Positions 9,534 through 18,995 of a stretch of DNA of 48,776 bases are shown piece by piece. Numbering within the stretch: position 1 is the first letter of the stretch; each line of letters starts with the position of its first letter. This DNA is from Parachlamydiales bacterium (GTDB lineage Bacteria > Chlamydiota > Chlamydiia > Chlamydiales > Rhabdochlamydiaceae), in assembly GCA_023265455.1 (NCBI GenBank), contig JAHFTQ010000015.1, forward strand, positions 1 through 48,776, given 5' to 3'. The notes under the pieces are model-generated. The model searched no databases. It was given only the letters and a program-made list of their open reading frames with translations, and had not been told where the DNA came from. The position numbers and the translations under genes are program-made.

Positions 9534-10895
9534 ATGGACGTCGAGATCCTTTCACGCATTCAGTTTGCCTTTACCATCACCTTCCACTACATCTATCCCC
9601 CTCTCAGCATTGGCCTCTCAATTGCTCTCATCATGATGGAAGGGATGTTTTTAAAAACTAAAGACATCTTGTGGGAGAAAATGGCCAAGTTCTGGCTTAA
9701 GGTTTTTTCCATGACGTTTGCACTAGGCGTTGCGACAGGAATTCCTCTCATGTTTTCTCTAGGAACCAACTGGTCGCGCTACTCCCGTTTTGTCAGTGAT
9801 GTTTCAGGAAGCCTTTTGGGAGCGGAAGGGATGTTTGCCTTTCTCATCGAGGCCGGTTTTTTAGGTGTGCTCCTCTTTGGATGGAACCGCGTCAGCAAAA
9901 AAATGCATTTTCTCTCAACTATCTTAGTCTCCGTAGGAGCCCATTTTAGTGCCATTTGGATTGTCAGTTTCAATTCATGGATGCAAACTCCTTCAGGGCA
10001 TAAACTGACAACGTTAGCAGATGGAACCACAGTCGCCGAGGTCGTCAACTGGTGGAAAGTCTTTTTAAGCCCCTCTAACTTGAGCCATTTGACCCATGTT
10101 CTCCTAGGCGCCTGGATGGCAGGAGCCTTTTTGATCATCAGCGTCTCCGCTTACTACATGCTCAAAAAACAGCATCATAAATTTGCGCTGCGCAGCATGA
10201 AAATTGGTCTTATTATCGCCCTCATTACCTGTGCTCTCCAACTGGTTTCTGCCGACCATTTAGCGCGCAAAGTCGCCACGTACAATCCTGAAAAATTCGC
10301 AGCTTTTGAAGGCGTTTACACAACCAAGCCCTACACTTCTGCTTATGTCTTCGGTTGGGTGGATGCTAACCAAGAAAAGGTTTACGGCCTTTCAATTCCA
10401 GGGCTTTTAAGCTGGATGACCCACCGGAATCTGGAGACCCCCGTTCGGGGCCTTGATCAATTCCCCCGTGAAAATTGGTCCAATGTTCCCGCTGTCTTCC
10501 AACTCTACCACCTCATGATCAGTTTGTGGGCCGTCATGACCCTCACAGCCTTAATCGGAGGCTATTATTGGTGGAAAAAACAGTGGAACATCCGCCCCAT
10601 TTTCTTAAAACTCATGATCCTCTCTGTGGCCTTTCCTCAACTCGCCAACATCGCAGGATGGTATAGCTCCTGTATGGGACGCCAACCCTACACCGTTTAC
10701 AAACTCCTCAAAACAAAAGAGGCCTTTTCTCCGATCATCACTCAAGGCCAAGTGATCGGCTCCCTCATCATGTTCGTGATCATGTATCTTCTATTTTTCG
10801 TCCTCTTCTTAGTCCTCCTGGATCGGAAAATCAAGGCAGGCCCCGAACCCGATATGCAAGAAGAGCAACTCCCCTACCGGGATGTCTACTCATAA
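9534..10895 (+). CDS. cydA: cytochrome bd ubiquinol oxidase subunit I
   Basis: A 453-residue multi-spanning subunit that oxidises quinol and carries the three haems of cytochrome bd oxidase in the inner membrane. The start (LSRIQFAFTITFHYIYPPLS) contains the conserved first-helix histidine. The motifs GTNWSRYSRFV, EAGFLGVLLFGWNRV and GRQPYTVYKLL are characteristic of CydA. Length and the compact segment after YGLSIPGLLSW point to the short Q-loop form. The last base of its TAA stop is the first base of the cydB ATG, so the two are translationally coupled. High affinity for oxygen would suit life inside a host vacuole. Confidence 0.97.
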   Translation: MDVEILSRIQFAFTITFHYIYPPLSIGLSIALIMMEGMFLKTKDILWEKMAKFWLKVFSMTFALGVATGIPLMFSLGTNWSRYSRFVSDVSGSLLGAEGMFAFLIEAGFLGVLLFGWNRVSKKMHFLSTILVSVGAHFSAIWIVSFNSWMQTPSGHKLTTLADGTTVAEVVNWWKVFLSPSNLSHLTHVLLGAWMAGAFLIISVSAYYMLKKQHHKFALRSMKIGLIIALITCALQLVSADHLARKVATYNPEKFAAFEGVYTTKPYTSAYVFGWVDANQEKVYGLSIPGLLSWMTHRNLETPVRGLDQFPRENWSNVPAVFQLYHLMISLWAVMTLTALIGGYYWWKKQWNIRPIFLKLMILSVAFPQLANIAGWYSSCMGRQPYTVYKLLKTKEAFSPIITQGQVIGSLIMFVIMYLLFFVLFLVLLDRKIKAGPEPDMQEEQLPYRDVYS

Positions 10896-11923
10896 TGGAT
10901 ACACTTTACATTGCTCAACTGACCATGTATGCGGTGTTCATCTTCTCCATTATCGCCTACACAACCCTCGATGGATTTGATCTGGGAGTGGGATGTCTTC
11001 ATCTTTTTGCCAAAGGCAATGAAGAGCGACGGTTAATGATCAATGCCATTGGACCCGTCTGGGATGGCAACTCAACATGGATTGTGATTGGGGGAGGTGT
11101 GCTCTTTGCAGCTTTTCCCAAAGCGTTTTCAACGCTCGCCCCCAACCTTTATACCCCTTTCATGCTGATGTTATTTGGGTTTATGCTGAGGGCTGCCTCA
11201 ATTGAATTTCGAAGCAAAGGGCATCAAAAATGGTGGACATCGCTGTGGGATCGGGGGTTCTTTTTTGCAAGTTTAGTCCTCGCCCTCATGGTCGGAGTTC
11301 TTCTCGGAAACCTCATCCAGGGACTTCCTCTCAATGCCCAAGGTGTGCTCGAAGGAGGGCTGCCTGCCCTACTGACCCCCTATCCCCTGCTGATTGCTCT
11401 TCTGGGTATCGCTTGCTTTACGATGCACGGCGCTCTTTATCTCCTCATGAAAACCGAAGGGGCTTTCCACAATAAAGTCCGCAGATGGGCTCACATCGCA
11501 ATCGGAGCTTTTTTGACACTTTGGATCATCACAACCATTGCAACATTTATCCAGCACCCGCATATGATTGGCCCGTTTTTTGATTACCCCATCGTTGCAG
11601 TTTTCCCTTTCCTTAGCTTCTCTGCAATTATACTCATTCTAGTCATGATCCGTAAACGCAACTACGGCTATGCCTTTCTATGCTCATGCTTATCGATTTT
11701 TTTTCTACTCGCTCTTTTTGCAATCGGCACCTTTCCCAATATCGCCTACTCGACCCTTAGTCCCGCAAACTCCTTAACGTTTATGAATAGCGCAGCCTCC
11801 GAGCTCGCCCTCTGGATCATGGTCGGCGTCACACTCACAGGAGCTCCCCTCTCGTTCTTCTATTTCCCCTACGTTTACAGAGTCTTCAAAGGCAAAATCG
11901 TCCTCGATTCGCATAGTTACTGA
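10895..11923 (+). CDS. cydB: cytochrome bd ubiquinol oxidase subunit II
   Basis: A 342-residue polytopic partner of CydA. The N-terminal motif TTLDGFDLGVG, then GPVWDGNSTWIVIGGG and FRSKGHQKWW are diagnostic of CydB. Length is normal. ATG at 10895 overlaps the cydA stop by one base, and no other start is needed. The gene is followed after 14 bases by a small membrane-protein gene preceded by GAGGAGA, so that gene may belong to the same transcript. No CydX-like small subunit is recognisable nearby. Confidence 0.97.
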   Translation: MDTLYIAQLTMYAVFIFSIIAYTTLDGFDLGVGCLHLFAKGNEERRLMINAIGPVWDGNSTWIVIGGGVLFAAFPKAFSTLAPNLYTPFMLMLFGFMLRAASIEFRSKGHQKWWTSLWDRGFFFASLVLALMVGVLLGNLIQGLPLNAQGVLEGGLPALLTPYPLLIALLGIACFTMHGALYLLMKTEGAFHNKVRRWAHIAIGAFLTLWIITTIATFIQHPHMIGPFFDYPIVAVFPFLSFSAIILILVMIRKRNYGYAFLCSCLSIFFLLALFAIGTFPNIAYSTLSPANSLTFMNSAASELALWIMVGVTLTGAPLSFFYFPYVYRVFKGKIVLDSHSY

Positions 11924-11937
11924 GGAGAGATTAAAAA

Positions 11938-12138
11938 ATGGACTGGGCACAATTCGCAATTTTTGTAATTGTTAACTTCGTTTTTACGCTAACTTTATGT
12001 TTACAGAATCGCGCGGAAACCGGCAATAACCGTCGGGAAATTTCGGCCCTCATAAAGGCTATTCAAGACGAGATAAAGGATTTTCATGGACGGCTTTGCG
12101 CGATTGAGGAAAGAAAAATTAAAATTCTAGAAAAGTAA
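11938..12138 (+). CDS. small membrane-anchored coiled-coil protein
   Basis: A 66-residue product with one N-terminal hydrophobic segment (about residues 5-23), then a charged helical region rich in Glu and Lys ending in the motif DFHGRLCAIEERK. I recall short proteins with a similar ending (KDFHGRLCAIEER) recurring in intracellular bacteria such as Legionella, Rickettsia and chlamydiae, often in accessory DNA; their function is unknown. GAGGAGA 7 bases before ATG supports translation. It is not CydX, which is about half this length and lacks the soluble helix. It lies between cydB and the remnant CoA-transferase fragment, at the edge of the accessory block. Confidence 0.65.
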   Translation: MDWAQFAIFVIVNFVFTLTLCLQNRAETGNNRREISALIKAIQDEIKDFHGRLCAIEERKIKILEK

Positions 12139-12155
12139 TAACCTTTCCTTACTGA

Positions 12156-12206
12156 CTAGAGCCATTCCATGAGTGAAGAGCCCAGGGGCTGAGGGCCACG
12201 CAAGTA
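12156..12206 (-). pseudogene. 3' remnant of a second CoA-transferase gene
   Basis: Read on the minus strand, these 17 codons encode YLRGPQPLGSSLMEWL and a TAG stop. This is exactly the C-terminus of the intact CoA-transferase that ends at 15243. Only 5 of 51 bases differ, all at synonymous positions (one is TAG against TAA). Upstream of the tyrosine codon similarity fades within a few codons, and there is no room for the rest of the gene before the 961-residue gene ends at 12241. The fragment is therefore a truncated relic that brackets the 961-residue gene together with the intact copy. Confidence 0.85.
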
Positions 12207-12240
12207 CAAGGCATAGATCTAATCTGTTAGGGTTCAATGT

Positions 12241-15126
12241 TTAAGGTTTAAGACGATACGCAGATGTGACCGCATATTGACCATTAAGGTAAACACCTGC
12301 ACTGGCATCGCTATATTCGAATACAGCAGGGCCTCCCAAAGATTGAAGAGGTTTTTCATACTGCTTTCCCTTCCCTTTTTCTGCCACCAGTTCAAGTCCT
12401 AGGATTTTGGCTTTGCGCTCTGCCAGCTCAATCAGGGCGTTTTCGTATAGAGAGGAAGGCTCATTTAGGTAAAATCTCTCCAAATACAAAACAGGTTTTT
12501 CTCCGTCCCACATGAGCTTGAGAAGAGCACGCCCCAAAATTTTTCCATCAGGCCCTTCCTTCGATTTAATCACCAGCGCCCGAATTTTTCCATCCAGAAG
12601 ATAACCGAGTAGCCCCTTGTTCAATGCAGGATCTCCTTCAATCCTCTGGCAACTACCAGGGACTTCAGTTCCCAAAACGAGAAGATCGATGGGATCTTCT
12701 GTCTCCATCACAACCACTTCTTCCATCTGTTGAGGAGCTTTGTGTTGAAAAGAGGCTATTTTCCCCTGAAGATCATGCTCAAATTCAGTGCCTTTGATAT
12801 TTGGCAACTGCACCATTTGTTGAAGAAGGCTTAAAATTATCGTCCCTTCTTTTGCTTCCATGAGCTGAAGAGCTAAATTGCTCAATTGTGAAGATGATGC
12901 ACTTTTTGTCGACCCTGTCAGGTGATAAAATAAAAACGGCTCTTTTTCCTCCAGAGCAGGAAGGTGCTGATCTGTGATCAATTTTTGAACACACCAATCG
13001 TGATACGAAAAGGCAGTTTTTTCTTCTTTTTCCAAAGTAGAGAGCCGAATCGATGGGAGTTTCTGAAACCATTTTTCTATAACCTGAGGATGGGTTTCAT
13101 GAATCTTTTTGAGATGAGGATTATCTGCTATCGTATGGCGTGCTTCAATGCTTTTACCAGATAGCACCAATTCGACAAATTTAGCTAAATCATTCAAAAC
13201 CCGAGGATCATTAAGCAATTTAAGTTTAGCAGCATAGATCATAATCGCGTAGGGCGCCCGCGAGGCTCCAAAAGTCTCTAGATACTTGTTCCCGAAATCA
13301 GCAATTGTTCTCAGAGGAAGCAGCTGCTCAAACGAGGCTTGTACCATGGCCTCTAATGTTTTTTTGGCAGGGTCGCTATAAATTGCTGTGTGATTCATGG
13401 CTAAAAGTGCCAGAAGAAGCCCTATCTGACGGCTAAAAGCACGGGCTTGATCAGAAGTCGCTTGCCCCGACTCGAATTCAGTAGGATCTAATAACCTCGC
13501 AACAAGATTTTGTTGAGTACTTTCATTCAGATCCTCATTCTCAGCAAGCATCAAAAGCGCTTCCAACAAAGGTTGATGATGTTTACCATCTTTAAAGAAA
13601 GAATGTTCACTGAGTCCCAGAATTTTTGGAGCCTGATCTAGAGGGAATCCATGCGCACAACATTGCGTTAAAATGGCTGTGAGAATGTGTTTCCAGGGAG
13701 TTTGTTTCTTTGAAGTCGTCAATGAAAGAGGTGTCTCTTTGACTGCTGCAATGGCTTGAACTATCAATCGCCATTTTAAATCTGGACGAGGCAGTGCCTC
13801 AATCGCAGGAAGTATGGGACTTTTCAAAAACGTTTTCACTTGGTCCAAGTCCATGAGCGACAAAGCTGCAGCAAACATCTCAAGGGTTTGAGCTTGCCTT
13901 TCCTTCCTTCTTGCAAAATTTTTATCTGTCTCATTTGCCCCTTTAACAACGGGTGTCAAAATAGGCAAAAGAAACTCTGGGCAGGCAATTTTTTTCTGCG
14001 CCAAAAATTTCTTGATCATTTCTAAGCATAGAGTTAAATCAAAAGTTGTTGCTGATCCTTGAAAGCAACGAAAAACCTTATAATCTCTTTTTAAGCAATA
14101 AATCACCATTGAATCAGCATTTTTATTTAGAACAAAAGTATGATCTAGTATTAAACTAGCGGTCCTGACAGCATCCTGCTGAGCGCAAAGTTTAACAAGT
14201 TCTAAAAAAGCCTCCGGATCTTTAATTTCAAAATTTTGCATAGCTGCCACTGGGACTGAGGAATCCCTTACACAAATTTTAGCAAGAGCTAAACGATCTT
14301 TTTCACTTCCAATCATAAAATAGCCAATATTGCCAGCTAGTAACCTCGGAACAAGTCGAGCCAAGATATGAGCAATATCTAGACGATCTTTCTCGTTTTC
14401 AATCCCCAAAAAATGAATGTGATCGATTGTACGCTGTGGAGCATGCTGCGCACAAAACTTTGCAAATGCGGCCCGCAGGATTTGAGATTTTTTTGAAAAC
14501 TCGTCAATATCTCCCTTAAATTCTAAGACGCTTAAGTCTTGAAATTCTTGACATTTAGATAAATCCCACCCACATTGAAACACCATAAGTTGGTAAAAAT
14601 TCGCTAGCTCTTCATTTTCAGCTTTTATAGTGGCGACCCGTACAATATCGTGAAGATCTCGTCGACCTTTCACATCAAAATCAGATAAAAATGCGAAGGC
14701 TTGATAGTTCAATTTTTCCACATAAAATTTGGCGATCGCAATGCGTAACCTTTGAACATCTACTAAAAATTGTTCTGCATTTTCATCTTCATGACACTCT
14801 AGTTTAAGGAGCTGCTCGATTTCGGGACAAACCCATGAAGTCTTTTTTTCTTTAATAATCTCGACTAATTTTTTATTCTGCTCAGGAATATCTAAAATTG
14901 CATAATATAATATATCATTAATTTTATAAACACCATTTATTATCTTCTGATAAAACGAGTATTCTATTTTTGAAGTCCTGATTTTTTCATTTGCAAGCTC
15001 CTGAAGAGCGCTGACAGCAACTCGATTTGTCAGTTGATTGATTCTCTCATTGGCAACTTCCTTGCCTTCCCCAAAATGAGCAACTAATTCAAGGTCTTTA
15101 TCATTAACACTAAATGAAAAACTCAT
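12241..15126 (-). CDS. 961-residue solenoid-like protein with distinct C-terminal domain
   Basis: A protein of unknown function. Residues from about 100 to 750 are helical, with short recurring blocks of the form 'ENEKDRLDIAHILAR', 'SEKDRLALAKICVR' and 'DPEAFLELVKLCA', so a repeat of roughly 33-40 residues is plausible. The last 150 residues form a different, mixed alpha/beta domain (GTEVPGSCQRIEGD, GLLGYLLDGKIRALVI, KPVLYLERFYLNE) that resembles an acetyltransferase-like fold only loosely. There is no signal peptide. GGGGGGAG just before ATG supports the start. It lies between the intact CoA-transferase gene and a 17-codon relic of one, which marks it as inserted or exchanged DNA. A secreted host-interaction role is inference. 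Confidence 0.8.
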   Translation of the reverse strand: MSFSFSVNDKDLELVAHFGEGKEVANERINQLTNRVAVSALQELANEKIRTSKIEYSFYQKIINGVYKINDILYYAILDIPEQNKKLVEIIKEKKTSWVCPEIEQLLKLECHEDENAEQFLVDVQRLRIAIAKFYVEKLNYQAFAFLSDFDVKGRRDLHDIVRVATIKAENEELANFYQLMVFQCGWDLSKCQEFQDLSVLEFKGDIDEFSKKSQILRAAFAKFCAQHAPQRTIDHIHFLGIENEKDRLDIAHILARLVPRLLAGNIGYFMIGSEKDRLALAKICVRDSSVPVAAMQNFEIKDPEAFLELVKLCAQQDAVRTASLILDHTFVLNKNADSMVIYCLKRDYKVFRCFQGSATTFDLTLCLEMIKKFLAQKKIACPEFLLPILTPVVKGANETDKNFARRKERQAQTLEMFAAALSLMDLDQVKTFLKSPILPAIEALPRPDLKWRLIVQAIAAVKETPLSLTTSKKQTPWKHILTAILTQCCAHGFPLDQAPKILGLSEHSFFKDGKHHQPLLEALLMLAENEDLNESTQQNLVARLLDPTEFESGQATSDQARAFSRQIGLLLALLAMNHTAIYSDPAKKTLEAMVQASFEQLLPLRTIADFGNKYLETFGASRAPYAIMIYAAKLKLLNDPRVLNDLAKFVELVLSGKSIEARHTIADNPHLKKIHETHPQVIEKWFQKLPSIRLSTLEKEEKTAFSYHDWCVQKLITDQHLPALEEKEPFLFYHLTGSTKSASSSQLSNLALQLMEAKEGTIILSLLQQMVQLPNIKGTEFEHDLQGKIASFQHKAPQQMEEVVVMETEDPIDLLVLGTEVPGSCQRIEGDPALNKGLLGYLLDGKIRALVIKSKEGPDGKILGRALLKLMWDGEKPVLYLERFYLNEPSSLYENALIELAERKAKILGLELVAEKGKGKQYEKPLQSLGGPAVFEYSDASAGVYLNGQYAVTSAYRLKP

Positions 15127-15242
15127 AGCTCCCCCCTATTTGGGATGTATAAACCAGGAGTTTATATTGAGCAACCGCCAAAACTTTACTTTTTACCCAA
15201 GATCGGTATAAGATGTTTTTTTAAAACCAGATAACTATTAAA

Positions 15243-16679
15243 TTAGAGCCATTCCATGAGTGAAGAGCCCAGAGGTTGGGGGCCACGTAAGTACCCCGGC
15301 TTGATATCGGGCATGTCGATAAGGCTGGGAAGATAGGTGATTTTACCGAATGGACTGTCAATGATCTTCACCGGCAGGTCTTTATTGGAAACGATATCAG
15401 AGAAAGGATGCGTTCCATTAAGAGCAGCGGCATCTAATAATCCTAGTTCTTGAGCCCACATGCACATCCGGGTTAGCGATACTCTGACTTGATAGCTGCC
15501 CCCTTCTGTGGCTCTGCGATAGAGCGCCGCTGCAATTCCTGCAGCGCCTGCATAGGCCGCTAAATAATCGGCAAAAATCACCTGTACGGGCATGAGAGGA
15601 GCATCAATGGCTCCTTCAGCATCTACATAACCCGATACCGTCACTGCCATCATGTCAAACCCACGAAAGTTTGCCCACTCCCCTTCAAAATCAAAGCACC
15701 GAAGTTCATGGGCGATAATGCCTGGTTTACTCGCTGCCAGTCGGCGAGGTGAAATCCCCTTTTGATCAAGGTTAAGATAAGAACATGTAAATACATCGGT
15801 ATTTTGAAGAAGCTCAAAAAAACGTCTTTTATCAGCTTCATTATCGAAATCGCAATAGGCAGCCCGTTTTCCAATGTCGGTTTCTAAACGCCAGTTTAAA
15901 TGATCGGGATAGTTGGGCTTAGAGAGGTGTAAAACATCTGCTCCAAATTCTGCAAGTGTCCGAGCTGTAATCGGACCTCCGATGACATGCGTGCAATCAA
16001 GAACACGGACTCCTTCCAAAGGATGACGACAGTTTTTGGGAAGAGGGATCGGATCGCTATCCCCGATTTTTTCAACCTCAATCACCGGTTTGCAAGCTAA
16101 CCGATGACCTACTGGATGAGCGAGCCACTCTGCAGCCGTTCGAACCACTCCAATGGCACCCGATTCTTCCCGAATAGCCCGTTCAAGAGCTTCACCATCC
16201 CACTGCATGACGGCAGCTTCGACAGCCCTCTGAGTGGGAGCGCATTTTAAAACATTAAAGACAGCGTTTCTTAAACGTGGATAGTAAACCTCAAGCTTGA
16301 CAAAACGGCCGTCTCTCGTCGGATAAAATTCTCCACTGAGGGGAGAATCGACGCCCACACTGGCGCCATAATCTGTAAAAGGAAGCTGCCTTCCATTTTG
16401 ACGCATGAATGCAATACCGTGGTGTTGGTGGACTGCATTATGAACATTTGTCGTCACATTTTGAGGCTTGCCGCCTCGCATTTGCCATAATTCACTAAGG
16501 GCCATCGCAAAGGCTGCCTGAGATGCCGCCATGAGTTCGCCAAAGCGGTGCCGGGAAGCTAGAATAGGATCCTTGCCACGGATCGTGACAGTTCCCTTAT
16601 AGTTAGACTCTTTGAGCCCGATAGCCGTGAGAATCTTGTCCAAAGCCTTCTGTGCTGTTTTACTATCTACAGATGCCAT
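15243..16679 (-). CDS. family III CoA-transferase (CaiB/BaiF type)
   Basis: A 478-residue enzyme of the CaiB/BaiF family, which moves CoA between acyl groups through an aspartyl-CoA intermediate. Core motifs are LEGVRVLDCTHVIGGPITAR and LAEFGADVLHLSKPN in the middle, and FADYLAAYAGAAGIAAALYRR near residue 385, whose Asp is the expected catalytic residue. About 200 residues precede the core, containing a second, degenerate CoA-transferase-like half (GEFYPTRDGRFVKLEVYY), as in some fused members. No clear Shine-Dalgarno precedes ATG 16679. The substrate is unknown and no pathway partner is adjacent. The C-terminal 16 residues are duplicated at 12156-12206. Confidence 0.88.
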   Translation of the reverse strand: MASVDSKTAQKALDKILTAIGLKESNYKGTVTIRGKDPILASRHRFGELMAASQAAFAMALSELWQMRGGKPQNVTTNVHNAVHQHHGIAFMRQNGRQLPFTDYGASVGVDSPLSGEFYPTRDGRFVKLEVYYPRLRNAVFNVLKCAPTQRAVEAAVMQWDGEALERAIREESGAIGVVRTAAEWLAHPVGHRLACKPVIEVEKIGDSDPIPLPKNCRHPLEGVRVLDCTHVIGGPITARTLAEFGADVLHLSKPNYPDHLNWRLETDIGKRAAYCDFDNEADKRRFFELLQNTDVFTCSYLNLDQKGISPRRLAASKPGIIAHELRCFDFEGEWANFRGFDMMAVTVSGYVDAEGAIDAPLMPVQVIFADYLAAYAGAAGIAAALYRRATEGGSYQVRVSLTRMCMWAQELGLLDAAALNGTHPFSDIVSNKDLPVKIIDSPFGKITYLPSLIDMPDIKPGYLRGPQPLGSSLMEWL

Positions 16680-16733
16680 TGTCTTATTTCATAAATATTT
16701 ACTTGATAAATGGCAAGAGAACTCAGTCCCTGT

Positions 16734-17579
16734 TCAATTCAATTTCCATACGAGATAGAAGGGTGAGTACTCCATGACTTCTGAGCAAGATAAGAGACCA
16801 GTCCCGTTAGTCGATCCCGCAATCAATTCTAAGTTTTTATTATCTTTATCAGTGACTCTTGTAATGGTGAGCCATCTGCTGTGAGGATATCTTGGTGGCC
16901 AGTTGATGTTCGAGGAGGAGGGACTATGCGGCAGGAAAAAAGAGATAGTCGCCTCTGAAATATCTGGGATCTGATAAGGAATGTTGAATTTTTCAACGAT
17001 TGTAGCCACAAACTTTTTCTGTTCGAGGTCATTCATATTTTCACTGCCTGGAATGCTATCTCGGGTCTTCAGAAACCATTCAGATTCAGTGGCAGGCTCA
17101 TCATCTTTGCAGATTTCAAAATCAACCCTTCCTCTGAAAAGTATGCCTAATCTTCCCTCCGGGCGAGCTTCCAAAAGCTCCACAAAATATTTGCGAGTGA
17201 GGGGTTTTTCATTAACAGTTTTGGGTCTGAGAACTAAAATGTGGGTCTCTTTGATTTTTTTGTCAGGCCAGAAAGGACAGGGGCTGTTAAGTATTTGACG
17301 GATGTTAGTGGGAAGGGCAGGCACCTTTCCAACTTTACCGTAATTCATCTCCCATTTCTTAACTGCTAGAGTCGTGTAATGGCGTATCCATAAAGTATTG
17401 TCATTTGAAAATATTTGCCACAATTTGCTGACTTCTTGGCAGTTAGCGAGGGCATCTGGATCTAAGCAAGAAAAAATTTGCAGTCCTATTTCAGACGGAA
17501 GTGTTGCGATAGGGTCGTGTTTTGGTGGTGAAAAAAAATCACAAATACTGCTTAAGAATCCGCTTATACTATTAGACAT
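16734..17579 (-). CDS. F-box protein, probable secreted host-directed effector
   Basis: A 281-residue protein with an F-box at about residues 22-66: IATLPSEIGLQIFSCLDPDAL, then CQEVSKLWQIFSNDNTLW. The pattern (LP.E...IF..LD...L..C..VSK.W......LW) is the canonical SKP1-binding fold of eukaryotic ubiquitin ligases. The C-terminal 200 residues match nothing I recognise and would be the substrate-binding part. AAGGA precedes ATG by 8 bases. Bacteria lack SCF ligases, so the protein is expected to act in the host cell, as known for Legionella and Parachlamydia F-box proteins. Secretion is inferred; no signal is visible. It follows two tRNA genes on the same strand. Confidence 0.85.
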   Translation of the reverse strand: MSNSISGFLSSICDFFSPPKHDPIATLPSEIGLQIFSCLDPDALANCQEVSKLWQIFSNDNTLWIRHYTTLAVKKWEMNYGKVGKVPALPTNIRQILNSPCPFWPDKKIKETHILVLRPKTVNEKPLTRKYFVELLEARPEGRLGILFRGRVDFEICKDDEPATESEWFLKTRDSIPGSENMNDLEQKKFVATIVEKFNIPYQIPDISEATISFFLPHSPSSSNINWPPRYPHSRWLTITRVTDKDNKNLELIAGSTNGTGLLSCSEVMEYSPFYLVWKLN

Positions 17580-17741
17580 ATTACATCCTTCTTCAACTCA
17601 TTTGCTATATTAATAATAGCATGAATTTCTTATTTTGTAAATAAAAAATTTGAATTTTTGAGCATTATAACATGCTCATTACAAACGACTTGAGGGATTT
17701 TTAAGTTTAAGAACTATGATTCTATAAGAAATATTAAAGTG

Positions 17742-17815
17742 TAGCGGTAGTCGGACTCGAACCAACGACACAAGGATTATGATTCCTCTGCTCTAACCAG
17801 CTGAGCTATACCGCT
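17742..17815 (-). tRNA. tRNA with CAU anticodon (elongator Met or Ile2)
   Basis: The minus strand folds into a full cloverleaf: acceptor AGCGGTA/TACCGCT, D-arm TAGCTCAGCTGGTTAGAGC, anticodon loop ATCATAA, T-arm with GGTTCGAGTCC. Discriminator is A and no CCA is encoded. The anticodon CAU does not separate elongator Met from the lysidine-modified Ile2 tRNA; elongator Met is somewhat more likely because the initiator lies next to it. Confidence 0.92.
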
Positions 17816-17841
17816 ATAAACGGCCGCGGACCCAAGAAAAA

Positions 17842-17914
17842 TAGCGGGGGAAGGATTCGAACCTCCGGCCTTTGGGTTATGAGCCCAACGAGCTAACCAC
17901 TGCTCCACCCCGCG
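17842..17914 (-). tRNA. initiator tRNA-fMet (CAU)
   Basis: The minus strand folds as a cloverleaf beginning CGCGGGGTGGAGCAGTGG. The anticodon stem has the three G-C pairs of initiators (GGG CTCATAA CCC), and position 1 (C) faces U72, the unpaired acceptor end that formylation needs. Discriminator is A and no CCA is encoded. It sits 26 bases from the second CAU tRNA, probably in one transcript. Confidence 0.93.
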
Positions 17915-18032
17915 ATAATCGGATGAACAATCAATTTAGCAAATTCGGTAATTTTGACCTAGAGTTTAAATTTCTATTGATGTTCTCCCTTAAAAATCTT
18001 ATCATTCCTTACAAAAAAGGAGTGCTTTTCCT

Positions 18033-18995
18033 ATGAAAAAACAATTCATTTTCATATTTTTGCTAATGTGTGGCCTTTTTTACCCTGTGGAAGCTGTAGC
18101 TATGAAGACTCAAGAGCTTTTTTTAACCGAAGAAGGGAAATTTCAAGAGCCGTTGGTTCAACTTCTCCAGCTCAGTGGACTCTATGATCCTCAAGATAGT
18201 CTAAAAGACGTTGTTGCTAAAACGCAGCAACATTGGATCGCTGTAAGAGCTGGAATTGGCGGTAAAGAACGGACCGATCTACAGGATAGTGATTCTCAGC
18301 AAAATCAAGTCGCCGCAGTTGAAGCGCTTGCTCGTCAAATGGGCCTCTTGGATGCCAAAAAGCCTTCGCTGACCCATTATGACTACGGTGTCTGCCTAGG
18401 CTCTTTTTTAGATGGAGTCCGCATGCGTCTTGCTATGTTAGTGGATCTTTGGAAAAACGGGGTTCATTTCGATACTTTGGTGTTTTTAACGGGTGAAAGA
18501 GATTTGCGGAGTGGAGCTGGACAAATAGAGTCTCTCGATCAGCTCTGCAATCCCAGCAAATCTCCCCTACCCTTTAAAAAGGGATGGACACTGCCCGAAG
18601 GAGCTCCTTATGCGACCGAATACGATATGGCCCGCCTGGTCTGGGAGCAAGTTGAGCTTCCAGCTGAGATGGCAAAAGCTCTCACGGATAAAGTGATTTT
18701 TGTGAATGCCCTCCGAGGGGATAAACCCAGAGTGACGACTTCTGATACCTACATCACTTGGCTCAAGCAACACCTACCCAAACCTGGAACCATCGTTGCT
18801 CCTAGCCACCCTTTGGTGTGGGCTCATCAAGATCTTGTCGGAAAAAATATCCTGGGAGAGAGCTTTACGCTCGATACCATTGCTCCCGCAGTCGATGAAA
18901 AGCTGTTAACTCAATATCGAACCAGCTTAGTCTCTTTGGTCCATGACACGGTTGCGAAATGTCTTTACGAGATAAATGACAAAAGCGCTCCGTAG
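18033..18995 (+). CDS. exported protein of unknown function
   Basis: A 320-residue product with a clear signal peptide (MKKQ, hydrophobic core to about residue 18, probable cleavage after VEAVA). AAGGAG 11 bases upstream supports the start. The mature part has DTLVFLTGERDLRSG, later DKVIFVNAL, a threonine-rich segment RVTTSDTYITWL and PGTIVAPSHPLVWAHQDLV. This order recalls the YdcF/SanA (DUF218) fold, where a nucleotide-like ligand binds after similar strands, but the match is by eye and weak. It is not adjacent to a pathway that tells its role. Its 3' end overlaps waaA on the other strand by 31 bases. Confidence 0.75.
   Translation: MKKQFIFIFLLMCGLFYPVEAVAMKTQELFLTEEGKFQEPLVQLLQLSGLYDPQDSLKDVVAKTQQHWIAVRAGIGGKERTDLQDSDSQQNQVAAVEALARQMGLLDAKKPSLTHYDYGVCLGSFLDGVRMRLAMLVDLWKNGVHFDTLVFLTGERDLRSGAGQIESLDQLCNPSKSPLPFKKGWTLPEGAPYATEYDMARLVWEQVELPAEMAKALTDKVIFVNALRGDKPRVTTSDTYITWLKQHLPKPGTIVAPSHPLVWAHQDLVGKNILGESFTLDTIAPAVDEKLLTQYRTSLVSLVHDTVAKCLYEINDKSAP

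Noticed and set aside
11938..12138. CydX-like small subunit of cytochrome bd
   Set aside because: The protein is too long and has a charged helical tail unlike CydX. It matches a different small-protein family recalled from intracellular bacteria.
17742..17815. Firm naming of this tRNA as Ile2 (lysidine)
   Set aside because: CAU anticodon alone cannot distinguish it from elongator Met. A genome-wide set of CAU tRNAs would be needed.
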